NCBI RefSeq assembly: GCF_040267685.1 | Contig: NZ_CP158367.1 | Coordinates: forward strand, 1,488,001 to 1,552,000 | Reading direction: 5' to 3' | Length of the DNA: 64,000 bases | Origin: Proteinivorax tanatarense | GTDB lineage: Bacteria > Bacillota > Proteinivoracia > Proteinivoracales > Proteinivoracaceae | Part shown: piece by piece, positions 8,576 through 16,645 of the stretch | Position numbering within the stretch: position 1 is the first letter of the stretch | Layout of the letters: each line of letters opens with the position of its first letter | Position numbers and translations under genes: made by a program | The notes under the pieces: model-generated | Database searches by the model: none | Told to the model about the DNA's origin: nothing | Seen by the model: only the letters and a program-made list of their open reading frames with translations

Positions 8576-9520
8576 ATGAGTAAAAAGATTCCCATTATTG
8601 ATGGACATTGTGACACCGCCTTACTGCTCGAGGAAGAAAATTATGACTTTTTTGGCAAAAACCAGCTGGGGCATATAGATTTTAATCGCTTAAAAGAGGC
8701 TGATGTTAGGTTACAGTTTTTTGCTGTTTTTGTAAATCCTCAAATTAATCAGTTTAATATTTTGGAGAAAGGTTTAGATAAATTAAACCAAATTCTTAAA
8801 GTTATAGAAGATGATGAAGATATTTTTTTGGTTAAAAATAAAGCAGATTTAAACAAATTGCAAAAAGGCAAATTGGGGATATTAATAAGTGTAGAAGGTG
8901 GAGATGTTATAGGAAAAAATATTCAAATCCTGGATATTTTTTATAGACTTGGAATGCGTTCTTTGACTCTTACATGGAGTAACAACAATTTCATATCCGA
9001 TGGAATTTCTGATAGTAGAAACGGCGGTTTGACTAGCTTTGGTAAAGAAGTTATTCAAGAGATGCATGAGAAAAATATTATTTTAGATGTTTCCCATTTA
9101 TCTGTTGCAGGTTTTTGGGATGTTGTAGATAACTATAAAAAACCTATAATAGCTTCTCATTCAAACTGTAAAACGGTTTTTAGCCACAAACGTAGTTTAG
9201 ATGATAAGCAAATAAAGGCGATTGCAAACTCCAATGGACTTATAGGTATAAATTTTGCGCCACATCAACTTTGGAAAGAAGGGAATGCAGATTTAGATAT
9301 TATCATAAGGCATATGAAACATCTAAAAAATCTAATTGGGGTCAAGCATATAGCTTTAGGAAGTGATTTTGATGGAGTGTCAAAGTTGCCAAAGGGAATA
9401 AAAGATGTAACATCTTTCCAAAGGTTATTTTCATCAATGGAAAAAAACGGTTTTTCTGAAGTTGAAGTTGAACACATAGCTTACAATAACTATTACAATT
9501 TTTTAAATACTAACCTGTAG
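8576..9520 (+). CDS. Membrane dipeptidase (peptidase M19) family
   Basis: The M19 family contains zinc dipeptidases with an amidohydrolase fold. The 314-residue sequence shows the metal ligands in order: DGHCDT near residue 10, ISVEGGD, LDVSHLS, ASHSNC and LGSDFDG. No signal peptide is seen, so it is probably cytoplasmic, as are bacterial relatives that cleave dipeptides. ATG 8576 has AAGAGGAGG upstream. The PHP gene follows by 16 bases, so the two are probably one operon. The substrate is unknown. Confidence 0.88.
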   Translation: MSKKIPIIDGHCDTALLLEEENYDFFGKNQLGHIDFNRLKEADVRLQFFAVFVNPQINQFNILEKGLDKLNQILKVIEDDEDIFLVKNKADLNKLQKGKLGILISVEGGDVIGKNIQILDIFYRLGMRSLTLTWSNNNFISDGISDSRNGGLTSFGKEVIQEMHEKNIILDVSHLSVAGFWDVVDNYKKPIIASHSNCKTVFSHKRSLDDKQIKAIANSNGLIGINFAPHQLWKEGNADLDIIIRHMKHLKNLIGVKHIALGSDFDGVSKLPKGIKDVTSFQRLFSSMEKNGFSEVEVEHIAYNNYYNFLNTNL

Positions 9521-9536
9521 ATAATGGAGGATATAT

Positions 9537-10367
9537 ATGGATCTGCATATTCATTCAACTTGTTCTGATGGTTCTTTAACGCCAGAAGAGATTGTAAAAA
9601 AAGCTAGTGAAAAAAAATTAAAAATCATATCTATTACTGACCACGATGAAATTTCTGCTTATAAGTTAGCAAAACCAAAGGCTGATAAGTTAGATATAAA
9701 ACTAATACCAGGAGTAGAAATAAACACAGAAGTCAACAAAAAAGAGGTACATATCTTAGGGTACTTTATAGACGTAAATAATAAGTACTTAATTGAAGGG
9801 TTAGAGAAGTTAAGAGAACAAAGAGAGTTAAGGGTCAAAAAGATAAGTGAAAAATTAACTCATCTGGGTTATCCATTAACTTATGATGAAGTCTGTCAGG
9901 TTTCCCAAGGGAAGTCAATAGGAAGGGTACATGTAGCAGAAGCAATGATAAAAAAGGGATATGTTTCAAGTATAAGGGAAGCATTTAATAGCTTTTTAGC
10001 GACTAGCGAGAAAGCTTATGTGCCTAGGTATAAGCTTTCTCCAAATCAAGCTATAAAACTAATACATAAAGCTGGAGGGGTAGCAGTATTAGCACATCCT
10101 GTACAAATTCAAGATGACCAATTAGTTACGGAGTTGACAAAGTTTGTAGATGGAATTGAAGTGTATCATAGTGATCATAGTTCAGAAGACATAAAAAAAT
10201 ACTTGTCATATGCTGAAAAAAGTAGTTTAATAGTATCAGGAGGCTCAGACTGTCATGGAAGTTCAAAAGGTATGCCGTTTCTGATGGGTACTGTGCTGAT
10301 ACCTGAATCAGTTAAAATACCATGGAAATTGGGAAAGGAGGAGCTGTTATCACCAAGTTTAGAATAG
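9537..10367 (+). CDS. PHP-domain phosphoesterase
   Basis: The 276-residue PHP protein has metal ligands DLHIHSTCSDG (residues 2-12), ITDHDE, GVEINTE, LAHPVQ and GGSDCHG. This pattern matches stand-alone PHP phosphatases and 5'-3' exonucleases of the YciV/RNase AM type, which act on short nucleic acids or nucleoside bisphosphates. Which of these applies is not decided by sequence. Its last 46 bases overlap the annotated start of the GntR regulator, and AAGGAGGAG at 10335-10343 lies inside its coding end. Confidence 0.88.
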   Translation: MDLHIHSTCSDGSLTPEEIVKKASEKKLKIISITDHDEISAYKLAKPKADKLDIKLIPGVEINTEVNKKEVHILGYFIDVNNKYLIEGLEKLREQRELRVKKISEKLTHLGYPLTYDEVCQVSQGKSIGRVHVAEAMIKKGYVSSIREAFNSFLATSEKAYVPRYKLSPNQAIKLIHKAGGVAVLAHPVQIQDDQLVTELTKFVDGIEVYHSDHSSEDIKKYLSYAEKSSLIVSGGSDCHGSSKGMPFLMGTVLIPESVKIPWKLGKEELLSPSLE

Positions 10368-11350
10368 AAAAAAATGCAAAAATACCATTATATGTACAGG
10401 TAAAAAACAATATAAAAGAGTTAATTAAAAAAGGAGAATTAAAACCTGGTACAAAAATTCCTACAGAAAGAGAGCTTTCTAAGGAATTAAATGTCAGCAG
10501 AAACACTGTTAGCGTAGCCTTTCAAGAGCTAGAAAGTGAAGGTTATTTAGATTGTAAGCAAGGTAAGGGTACCTTTGTTTCCGAAATAGACGAGGCATTG
10601 AAGAAAGAAAGCAGAAAAGAAAGATTGTTAAAAATGATAGATATCACTTTAGATGAAGGTAGGTCTTTAGGATTTTCCATAGACGAGATTTTAGCAATAG
10701 CCCATGTCCGTGGCCGTGAAAAAAAAGAGATTCTTCATAAAATTAAAGTTTTATTTATAGAATGTAACAAAGAGCAAGGTGAGTATATTTCAAAACAATT
10801 ATCTACTGACTTAAGCATCAATGTAGAGCCCATAGTGCTTGATAATCTTTTAGCTAATCCTGAAAAGTACGAATTCTTGATATCTCAGTCAACTATAATA
10901 ATAACAACTTTTTTCCATATAGAACAAGTTAAAAAACTTAGCGATTTTGCTGGCAAAGATGTCATTCCTATAGCTTTATCACCTCACTTAGAAACAATTG
11001 TTAAAATAGCAAGATTCCCTGCGGATCAGAAAGTGCTATTAGTTTGCAAATCACAAACTTTTGCTAATAAAGTAATTTCTAGCCTAAAAAGTGCAGGTAT
11101 CTCCCACTTAGAAATAGATACCTTTCTACAAGCGAGAAATAAACAAAGCGAATTTGAGAAAGTTATTGATGATTACAAATATATAATTACCTCTCCTGGA
11201 CACCAGCATATGACTTCAAAAAAAGCTAAAATGGAAAATGGCAATAAAGAAGTTTTAGAGTTTAACTTTAAACCCGATTTGGCATCTATAAACTTATTAA
11301 AAAGTGCACTACTAGAACAAAGAGATAAAAAAAACTCAATATCATTATAA
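10322..11350 (+). CDS. GntR-family transcriptional regulator
   Basis: The N-terminal 75 residues are a GntR winged helix: IPLYVQVKNNIKELI, then PTERELSKELNVSRNTV and a wing ending GKGTFV. The C-terminal 250 residues match neither the FadR, HutC nor aminotransferase classes that I recognise; they look like an alpha/beta sensor (VLFIECNKEQGEYISKQL). The first ATG (10322) has no ribosome site, whereas AAGGAGGAG is correctly spaced for a non-standard ATC at 10349, so the true start may be 27 bases later. Target genes are unknown; the upstream PHP gene is a candidate. Confidence 0.85.
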   Translation: MEIGKGGAVITKFRIEKNAKIPLYVQVKNNIKELIKKGELKPGTKIPTERELSKELNVSRNTVSVAFQELESEGYLDCKQGKGTFVSEIDEALKKESRKERLLKMIDITLDEGRSLGFSIDEILAIAHVRGREKKEILHKIKVLFIECNKEQGEYISKQLSTDLSINVEPIVLDNLLANPEKYEFLISQSTIIITTFFHIEQVKKLSDFAGKDVIPIALSPHLETIVKIARFPADQKVLLVCKSQTFANKVISSLKSAGISHLEIDTFLQARNKQSEFEKVIDDYKYIITSPGHQHMTSKKAKMENGNKEVLEFNFKPDLASINLLKSALLEQRDKKNSISL

Positions 11351-11362
11351 ATACGTATATTT

Positions 11363-11404
11363 AAATCACCTCTTTGATAAATAATAAAAGGGGTGATTTT
11401 TTTT
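11363..11404 (+). terminator. Terminator-like hairpin covering the VanW gene start
   Basis: A 13-bp stem (11363-11375 with 11387-11399, one G-U pair) with an 11-base loop runs into eight T residues (11397-11404). Its 3' arm contains AAGGGGTGA, the ribosome site of the next gene, and the TTG start lies at the end of the T-run. It could terminate the GntR transcript and also hide the VanW start. Confidence 0.75.
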
Positions 11405-12740
11405 GAAAAAAATCCATAATCACATTAAAATTTCTTTTGTTATTTTTTTGGCAGTGTTGATCTTAACTTGTATAACACACAAAATCTATTATAGAAATGT
11501 TTTTTTTACAGGTACTTATATTAATAATAACTATGTTGGAAAAATGTCTATAGAGGAGAGTTTAACGTTTTTTAAGGAGGAACATTTTAAAGAAGAAAAT
11601 GTTACTTTAACTTTAGATGAGCAAAAATGGGAGGTACCATTAGAGCAGTTTTTATTAGCAGATTTCAATGATTTAAATTTAGCCCTTGTCAACATAAAAA
11701 GAGAGCAGAGGGTTATCAATCCTTTAAAATACTTCACAATAATAAGAAATCATAAAAAAGAACATGCGAAATATAACTTAGATCTTTTTGATAACCAAGC
11801 TATTAAAAAAAAGTTAGATGAAATTGCACAGGAGGTAAATTATGAACCTTTAGATGCAAATATGTCTGTACGAAATGGTGACGTTGAAATTTCTAATCAT
11901 CAACGAGGTAAAGTGTTAAATATTGAACAAACTAAGGCTGTTATAATTTCTAACATGCAAGCAGGTTTATATACAACAAATGTCGAGCTAAAAGTAAAAG
12001 AACCGGAAGTTACTGCAGACGATCTTAAAACACTAAATGTCACCGATAAAGTTACTTCGGTTTCAAGCAATTTTACAGATAGCACCGAAAACAGAATTTA
12101 CAATATAAAGAAGGCTGGAAATAAAATTGACCATTTTCTTTTATGGCCTGGGCAAGAATTTTCTTTTAATGAGGTAGTAGGTAAGGCAAACAAGGAAAAT
12201 GGATATAAGGAATCTTTAATTATAGTAGATAGTGAGTTTGTTCCTGGATATGGTGGTGGAGTTTGCCAAGTGTCATCAAATTTGTACAATGCAGCTCTTA
12301 AAACTAATCTTGAAATAATTGAAAGACATAACCATGGCAGACCAGTAAGCTATTTTGATTTAGGATGGGACGCAACCATTGCGTATCCCTACCTAGACCT
12401 TAAATTTAAAAATAATTCACCTTACGGTGTTTTAATTGACATACATTACACAGAAACGGAGATAATTACTGACTTTTACAGTTTTCCACCAGCCTTCCCA
12501 AAAGTAGAGCTTGTCCAATCAGATTACGAAAAAGTGGAATTTGAAGTAAAGTATAAAAAAAATATTGAACTGGAGCCAGGGGAGGAGTCGGTAGTTTCTG
12601 AAGGAAAAGATGGTTATAAAATTTCAACTTGGAGAAATATTATTTTTTCTGATGGAAGTGTTTATAAAGAAAAACTATTTAGTGATTTTTACAAACCTGT
12701 TCCAAAGGTTATAGAAAAAAACCCCGAGGATATGGAATAA
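11403..12740 (+). CDS. VanW-family wall protein with G5 domain
   Basis: The 445-residue protein has an N-terminal membrane anchor (about 9-26), a YoaR-like peptidoglycan-binding region (about 55-200), a VanW domain with VPGYGGGVCQVSS and ERHNHGRPV, and a C-terminal G5-type module (about 370-430). It should face the cell wall. VanW proteins accompany glycopeptide-resistance loci in some bacteria but are common in spore-formers without them, and the biochemical role is not known. The start is TTG 11403, inside the T-run of a terminator hairpin. Confidence 0.88.
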   Translation: MKKIHNHIKISFVIFLAVLILTCITHKIYYRNVFFTGTYINNNYVGKMSIEESLTFFKEEHFKEENVTLTLDEQKWEVPLEQFLLADFNDLNLALVNIKREQRVINPLKYFTIIRNHKKEHAKYNLDLFDNQAIKKKLDEIAQEVNYEPLDANMSVRNGDVEISNHQRGKVLNIEQTKAVIISNMQAGLYTTNVELKVKEPEVTADDLKTLNVTDKVTSVSSNFTDSTENRIYNIKKAGNKIDHFLLWPGQEFSFNEVVGKANKENGYKESLIIVDSEFVPGYGGGVCQVSSNLYNAALKTNLEIIERHNHGRPVSYFDLGWDATIAYPYLDLKFKNNSPYGVLIDIHYTETEIITDFYSFPPAFPKVELVQSDYEKVEFEVKYKKNIELEPGEESVVSEGKDGYKISTWRNIIFSDGSVYKEKLFSDFYKPVPKVIEKNPEDME

Positions 12741-12856
12741 AACTTATCTAAAAAAACTGTTCTATATCTTGAATTCATAACTGTTTCATGTAATAATCTA
12801 GGTATGAACCGAAGAAAATAAAAGTAAATCGGTTAAAATGATAAGGGGGTTATTTT

Positions 12857-13429
12857 ATGTCAAATAAAGTTCCGGTAGGTGTATCTAATCGACATCTTCA
12901 TTTATCTACAAAGGATATTGAAACGCTATTTGGGAAGGGTTATGAGTTAAAGCCCTTAAAAGATCTTTCTCAGCCAGGTCAGTATGCAGCAGAGGAGGTA
13001 GTTACTGTAGAAGGTTCAAAAGGACAAATTGAAAAAGTAAGAGTTCTTGGTCCTGCTAGACAACAAACCCAAGTAGAAGTCTCAAAAACAGATTCTTTCA
13101 AATTAGGGATTAAACCTCCTGTCAGAGATTCAGGAGATATTGCTGACAGTTCGAGTGTAGTTTTGAAAGGCCCAAAAGGTCAAGTTCAATTAAATGAAGG
13201 TGCTATAATAGCTCAAAGGCATATACATATGCATACTTCAGATGCCCAAAAATTAGGCCTTAAAGATAAAGAATTAGTATCTGTAAAAACAGAAGGAAAA
13301 CGATCAGTTACCTTCAATAATGTACTGATTAGGGTTAAGGACTCATTTGCTTTAGAATTTCACATTGATACAGATGAGGCTAATTGTGCTGAATTAAAAA
13401 ATGGGGAACAGGTGGAAGTTCACAAATAA
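12857..13429 (+). CDS. pduL: PduL-type phosphate acyltransferase
   Basis: PduL-type phosphotransacylases exchange CoA and phosphate on acetyl or propanoyl groups using a di-zinc site. The 190-residue sequence shows the family order: VGVSNRHLHLS near residue 5, the central LGPAR block, then AQRHIHMH and the C-terminal FHIDTDEANC. The His-rich motifs are the metal ligands. No microcompartment gene or encapsulation helix is visible, so it is probably the housekeeping phosphotransacetylase. ATG 12857 follows AAGGGGGT. A terminator follows at once. Confidence 0.92.
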   Translation: MSNKVPVGVSNRHLHLSTKDIETLFGKGYELKPLKDLSQPGQYAAEEVVTVEGSKGQIEKVRVLGPARQQTQVEVSKTDSFKLGIKPPVRDSGDIADSSSVVLKGPKGQVQLNEGAIIAQRHIHMHTSDAQKLGLKDKELVSVKTEGKRSVTFNNVLIRVKDSFALEFHIDTDEANCAELKNGEQVEVHK

Positions 13430-13460
13430 AAAAAGAGGTGGCTATATCCACCTCTTTTTT
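13430..13460 (+). terminator. Terminator after pduL
   Basis: AAAAAGAGGTGG and CCACCTCTTTTTT flank a 6-base loop; the 3' arm is a T-run. Confidence 0.9.
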
Positions 13461-13463
13461 GTT

Positions 13464-13541
13464 GATGAAAAAGACTTGCGTCTACAGCTTTAGTTTAAAG
13501 TATATCTATTCCTGCAGGAACACGCTATCGCCTTTTTCATC
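13464..13541. repeat. Inverted repeat enclosing a palindrome
   Basis: GATGAAAAAG at 13464-13473 pairs with CTTTTTCATC at 13532-13541. The 58-base interior holds a CCTGCAGG palindrome. It may be a structured leader, a mobile-element remnant or chance. The rest of 13461-13844 has no ORF. Confidence 0.4.
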
Positions 13542-13674
13542 TTCATTTATAGGGTTTACAGTTTAACAATTAAATAAACAAACAAATATAGGAAAATGTA
13601 CAATAATGAAGAAATACATAGAAATCAAGAGAAAACAACTCATATTTTACAAAACAAGCTAAAATTTGTTAAAA

Positions 13675-13710
13675 CTAGTACTTCTATACTAGAAACACAT
13701 GTGGTATAAT
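13675..13710 (+). promoter_or_regulatory. Extended -10 promoter and inverted repeat before the FMN-binding lipoprotein
   Basis: TGGTATAAT at 13702-13710 is an extended -10 element. No good -35 is present; that position is covered by the inverted repeat CTAGTA-N6-TACTAG (13675-13692), a possible operator or activator site. The start codon is 135 bases downstream, leaving a long AT-rich leader. Confidence 0.5.
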
Positions 13711-13844
13711 TATAGACGAAGAATGAATGTGAATTGAAGAACAAAATTTTAATTTAATTAACATCTGATTCTATTTAATCTGTAATAAAAGGCAATAGCC
13801 TTTTATATAATAAAATTTTTTATTTAATTGGGAGGAGATTTATT

Positions 13845-14600
13845 ATGAAGAAGTTTTTAATCATGGCAGTAGTGTCAGTAATGGCACTAGGCTTATTTGC
13901 AGGCTGCTCAGGGGAAAGTATGTACGAAGACGGTACTTATGTAGCGTATTCAACAGATAATAACTGGAGAGGATACCTTGAAACTACAGTTGTTATTGAA
14001 GATGATGAAATTGTTTCTATTGATGTGACTGAATACAACAACTTAGGTGAAGTTAAAGATTACGCTTCTTACGGAAGTGAAGAAGCTGGCTTTACAGGTG
14101 AAACCTTAGAAGAGGCACATACTACTGTTGCCCAAAACATCATTGATAGTAACTCAACTGATGTTGATGGTTTTACAGGCGCAACTAGCTCTAGCGATAA
14201 GATTGTAGATGCAGTAGAAGCAGCATTAGCTAAAGCTGACGGTTCTGCTGAAGGAGAATATTTTGATGGTTCTTTCTTTGGTGAGTATTCTAGCTATAGC
14301 GAAGATAGAGAAACAACCACATATTATACTGCAGTAGTTACAGTAGAGAACGACAGTATAGTAGATGTTGAACTAAGAGAATTCCAAAAGCCAGATGGTG
14401 AAGAGGTTATAGAAAAAGACGAAGAATATGCAGAAGGTACCCCATTTGAAGGAGAATGGCAAGAAGCAGTAGCAGAAATGCCAGGTAGATTTGTGGAAGC
14501 AGACGCTGCTGAGGTAGAAGTGTTTACTGGTGCCACAAGTTCTTCTGAAGGATGGATGCAAGCTGTTGAAAAAGCTTTAGAAAGAGCTTCAATAAACTAA
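13845..14600 (+). CDS. Lipoprotein with two FMN-binding domains
   Basis: A signal peptide ends in the lipobox LFAGC, giving a lipidated Cys21 at the outer face of the membrane. Two tandem FMN-binding domains follow, each ending in a covalent flavinylation-type motif: GFTGATSSS and VFTGATSSS. In this family the Thr or Ser in the motif carries FMN attached by ApbE. The mature protein is strongly acidic. It probably carries electrons extracellularly, as in flavin-based electron transfer systems. No ApbE or electron-transfer partner is visible nearby. It has its own promoter and terminator. Confidence 0.88.
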   Translation: MKKFLIMAVVSVMALGLFAGCSGESMYEDGTYVAYSTDNNWRGYLETTVVIEDDEIVSIDVTEYNNLGEVKDYASYGSEEAGFTGETLEEAHTTVAQNIIDSNSTDVDGFTGATSSSDKIVDAVEAALAKADGSAEGEYFDGSFFGEYSSYSEDRETTTYYTAVVTVENDSIVDVELREFQKPDGEEVIEKDEEYAEGTPFEGEWQEAVAEMPGRFVEADAAEVEVFTGATSSSEGWMQAVEKALERASIN

Positions 14601-14607
14601 TAAATAC

Positions 14608-14640
14608 TAAAACCCTTGTTAACTAAACAAGGGTTTTTTA
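14608..14640 (+). terminator. Terminator after the FMN-binding lipoprotein
   Basis: AAACCCTTGTT (14610-14620), a 5-base loop and AACAAGGGTTTTTT (14626-14639). Confidence 0.9.
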
Positions 14641-14996
14641 TGTGCACTCATCATATACTAACTTGGCGACGAAAGCCGAGAACTTAGTAGTATGAACGGT
14701 TAATCAAAGCAAAGGTGTTTATTAAAGCGTTAATTGGTCACTAAAACGTCGAAATCCATTGCTTAATTGGGGGAAGATAGGGCCTTGAAACTAGATGTGA
14801 TCCTGATTTGTAAGATTTTTAAACACATCATAAAAACTTATTTTAAATAATCCAAGGCTAGTACCAAATACAATTATAAGATAAACAAATTCTATAATTG
14901 ACCAAAATGTAGCTAGTTTTGAAAAAAATTTAGTCCCATCATGTGGCTAATTTATATGTTTTCGTGGACATATTTTAAAAAGATAAATAAGTGCAC
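14641..14996. other. Gene-free stretch
   Basis: No convincing ORF on either strand. The segment 14653-14695 has an imperfect inverted repeat (CATATACTAA against TTAGTAGTATG) around a GC-richer loop, which may fold. I could not match it to a riboswitch class I know. Confidence 0.4.
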
Positions 14997-15033
14997 AAAA
15001 AAGGTTATAGGCTCTTGAGCCATAGCCTTTTTT
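14997..15033 (+). terminator. Stand-alone terminator hairpin
   Basis: AAAAAAGG-TTATAGGCTC pairs with GAGCC-ATAGCC-TTTTTT with one bulge. It is about 395 bases downstream of the FMN-binding gene, which has its own terminator, so an unrecognised short transcript may end here. Confidence 0.6.
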
Positions 15034-15182
15034 GTATAGAAGTTGAGTAAATAGATTTTTTGTCATTAGACATCAAAGGAGATTATAGAATGCTGTTTAC
15101 GTGTGGGAGTAAGGAAAACTTGATAAAATTTTCTTGCTCCACAATTTTAACAAGGGTTTGTTTTAAATTTTACTGTATATTA

Positions 15183-15191
15183 TGTTATAAT
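15183..15191 (+). promoter_or_regulatory. Extended -10 element upstream of miaB
   Basis: TGTTATAAT, 48 bases before the miaB start. The -35 match is poor, as expected for extended -10 promoters. Confidence 0.45.
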
Positions 15192-15239
15192 AAAGTGTAA
15201 TATAGCAAAATGTTGATATAAATGGAGGAATAGTAGATA

Positions 15240-16580
15240 ATGAATGATAGTATAGATAAGCAGTTTAAAATTCTTACATACGGTTGTCAGATGAATGTTC
15301 ACGATAGCGAAATCTTAGCTGGCATGTTAGGCCAACTGGGATATAGAGAATCACTTAACGAGGACGATGCTGATATTATTTTAATTAACACTTGTTCTAT
15401 AAGAGATAAAGCAGAGCAAAAAGTTTTTGGAAAAGTAGGCGCGTTGAAAAAATTAAAGGCTAAAAAACCTGAACTAATAATCGGGATTTGCGGTTGTATG
15501 ATTCAGCAACAACAGGTTGCTAAAAGAATTCAAAAAGATTTTCCCCATGTAGACTTATTGTTTGGAACTCATAATATACATCAACTTCCACAAATGATTG
15601 AAAAAGTTCTAGCCAAAAAAGAACGAGTGCTTGAAATTTGGAACGAAGAGGGAGAAGTTATTGAAGGTCTACCAAAACTTAGAGAAGATGGCATAACGGC
15701 GTGGATTACAATTACATACGGATGTAATAATTTTTGCACTTATTGTATAGTGCCCCATGTAAGGGGAAGAGAGCGTAGTAGACAGCCTAGTGATATAATT
15801 TCTGAAATTGAAGATATAGTAGCTAAAGGCTATAAAGAAGTAACTTTACTTGGTCAAAATGTAAACAGTTACGGTAAGGATTTTGACAATGAATATGATT
15901 TTGCAGACTTGCTCTGTGAAGTGTCTAAAATCAAAGAGTTAAAAAGAGTTAGATATATGACTCCCCATCCTAGAGACTTTACTGATAAACTTATAGATGT
16001 TATTGCATCTCATGATAAAATATGTAATCATTTTCACCTACCCGTTCAATCCGGAAGTAGTAGGGTTTTAAAATCAATGAATCGAGGTTATGATCAGCAA
16101 AAATATCTCAGTCTTATTGATAAGATTAAAAATAAAGTTAATGATTTTTCGATAACTACCGATATTATAGTTGGATTTCCTGGGGAGACCGAAAAAGATT
16201 TTTTAGAGACCATAAAAGTTGTAGAAGCAGTAAAATATGACTCAGCGTTTACATTTGCTTACTCACCTCGTCAAGGGACACCTGCCTCAAAGATGGAAGT
16301 TCAAGTTCCACAACAGGAAAAAAGTCAACGTTTACAAAGGTTAATAGAAACCCAAAATAATATCTCCAAACAAATTAATGATTCATATGTAGGGCAGGTA
16401 TGGGATGTACTTGTAGAAGGCACTAGTAAAAATGACCCCAGCTATATTTCGGGACGAACTAAAACAGCAAAAATAGTTAACTTTGCTGGTGATAAAACCC
16501 TAATTGGCAAGGAAGTAAAGGTTAAAATAACAGATAGTCAGACATGGAGTCTCACTGGTAAAATATTAGAAGAAGAGTAG
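15240..16580 (+). CDS. miaB: tRNA-2-methylthio-N6-dimethylallyladenosine synthase MiaB
   Basis: MiaB is a radical-SAM methylthiotransferase that completes ms2i6A at tRNA position 37. The 446 residues contain the N-terminal methylthiotransferase cysteines (YGCQMN, NTCSIR, GICGC), the radical-SAM triad CNNFCTYC, the VRGRERSR block typical of MiaB, and a C-terminal TRAM domain. miaA, which makes the substrate modification, is in the same gene group 5 kb downstream. ATG 15240 follows GGAGG. Confidence 0.97.
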   Translation: MNDSIDKQFKILTYGCQMNVHDSEILAGMLGQLGYRESLNEDDADIILINTCSIRDKAEQKVFGKVGALKKLKAKKPELIIGICGCMIQQQQVAKRIQKDFPHVDLLFGTHNIHQLPQMIEKVLAKKERVLEIWNEEGEVIEGLPKLREDGITAWITITYGCNNFCTYCIVPHVRGRERSRQPSDIISEIEDIVAKGYKEVTLLGQNVNSYGKDFDNEYDFADLLCEVSKIKELKRVRYMTPHPRDFTDKLIDVIASHDKICNHFHLPVQSGSSRVLKSMNRGYDQQKYLSLIDKIKNKVNDFSITTDIIVGFPGETEKDFLETIKVVEAVKYDSAFTFAYSPRQGTPASKMEVQVPQQEKSQRLQRLIETQNNISKQINDSYVGQVWDVLVEGTSKNDPSYISGRTKTAKIVNFAGDKTLIGKEVKVKITDSQTWSLTGKILEEE

Positions 16581-16609
16581 TTATAAGCCGGAGTATTCCG
16601 GCTTATAAC
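16580..16609. repeat. Perfect hairpin between miaB and mutS
   Basis: GTTATAAGCCGGA (16580-16592) and TCCGGCTTATAAC (16597-16609) form a 13-bp stem with a 4-base loop. There is no U-run, so it is probably an RNA processing or stability element, not a terminator. It begins in the miaB stop codon. Confidence 0.7.
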
Positions 16610-16645
16610 GTTATATGATTTTAAATGTTAGGAGGTACTGAAATA

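Noticed and set aside
12857-13429. Microcompartment-linked PduL
   Set aside because: No shell protein genes or N-terminal encapsulation extension; the gene stands alone.
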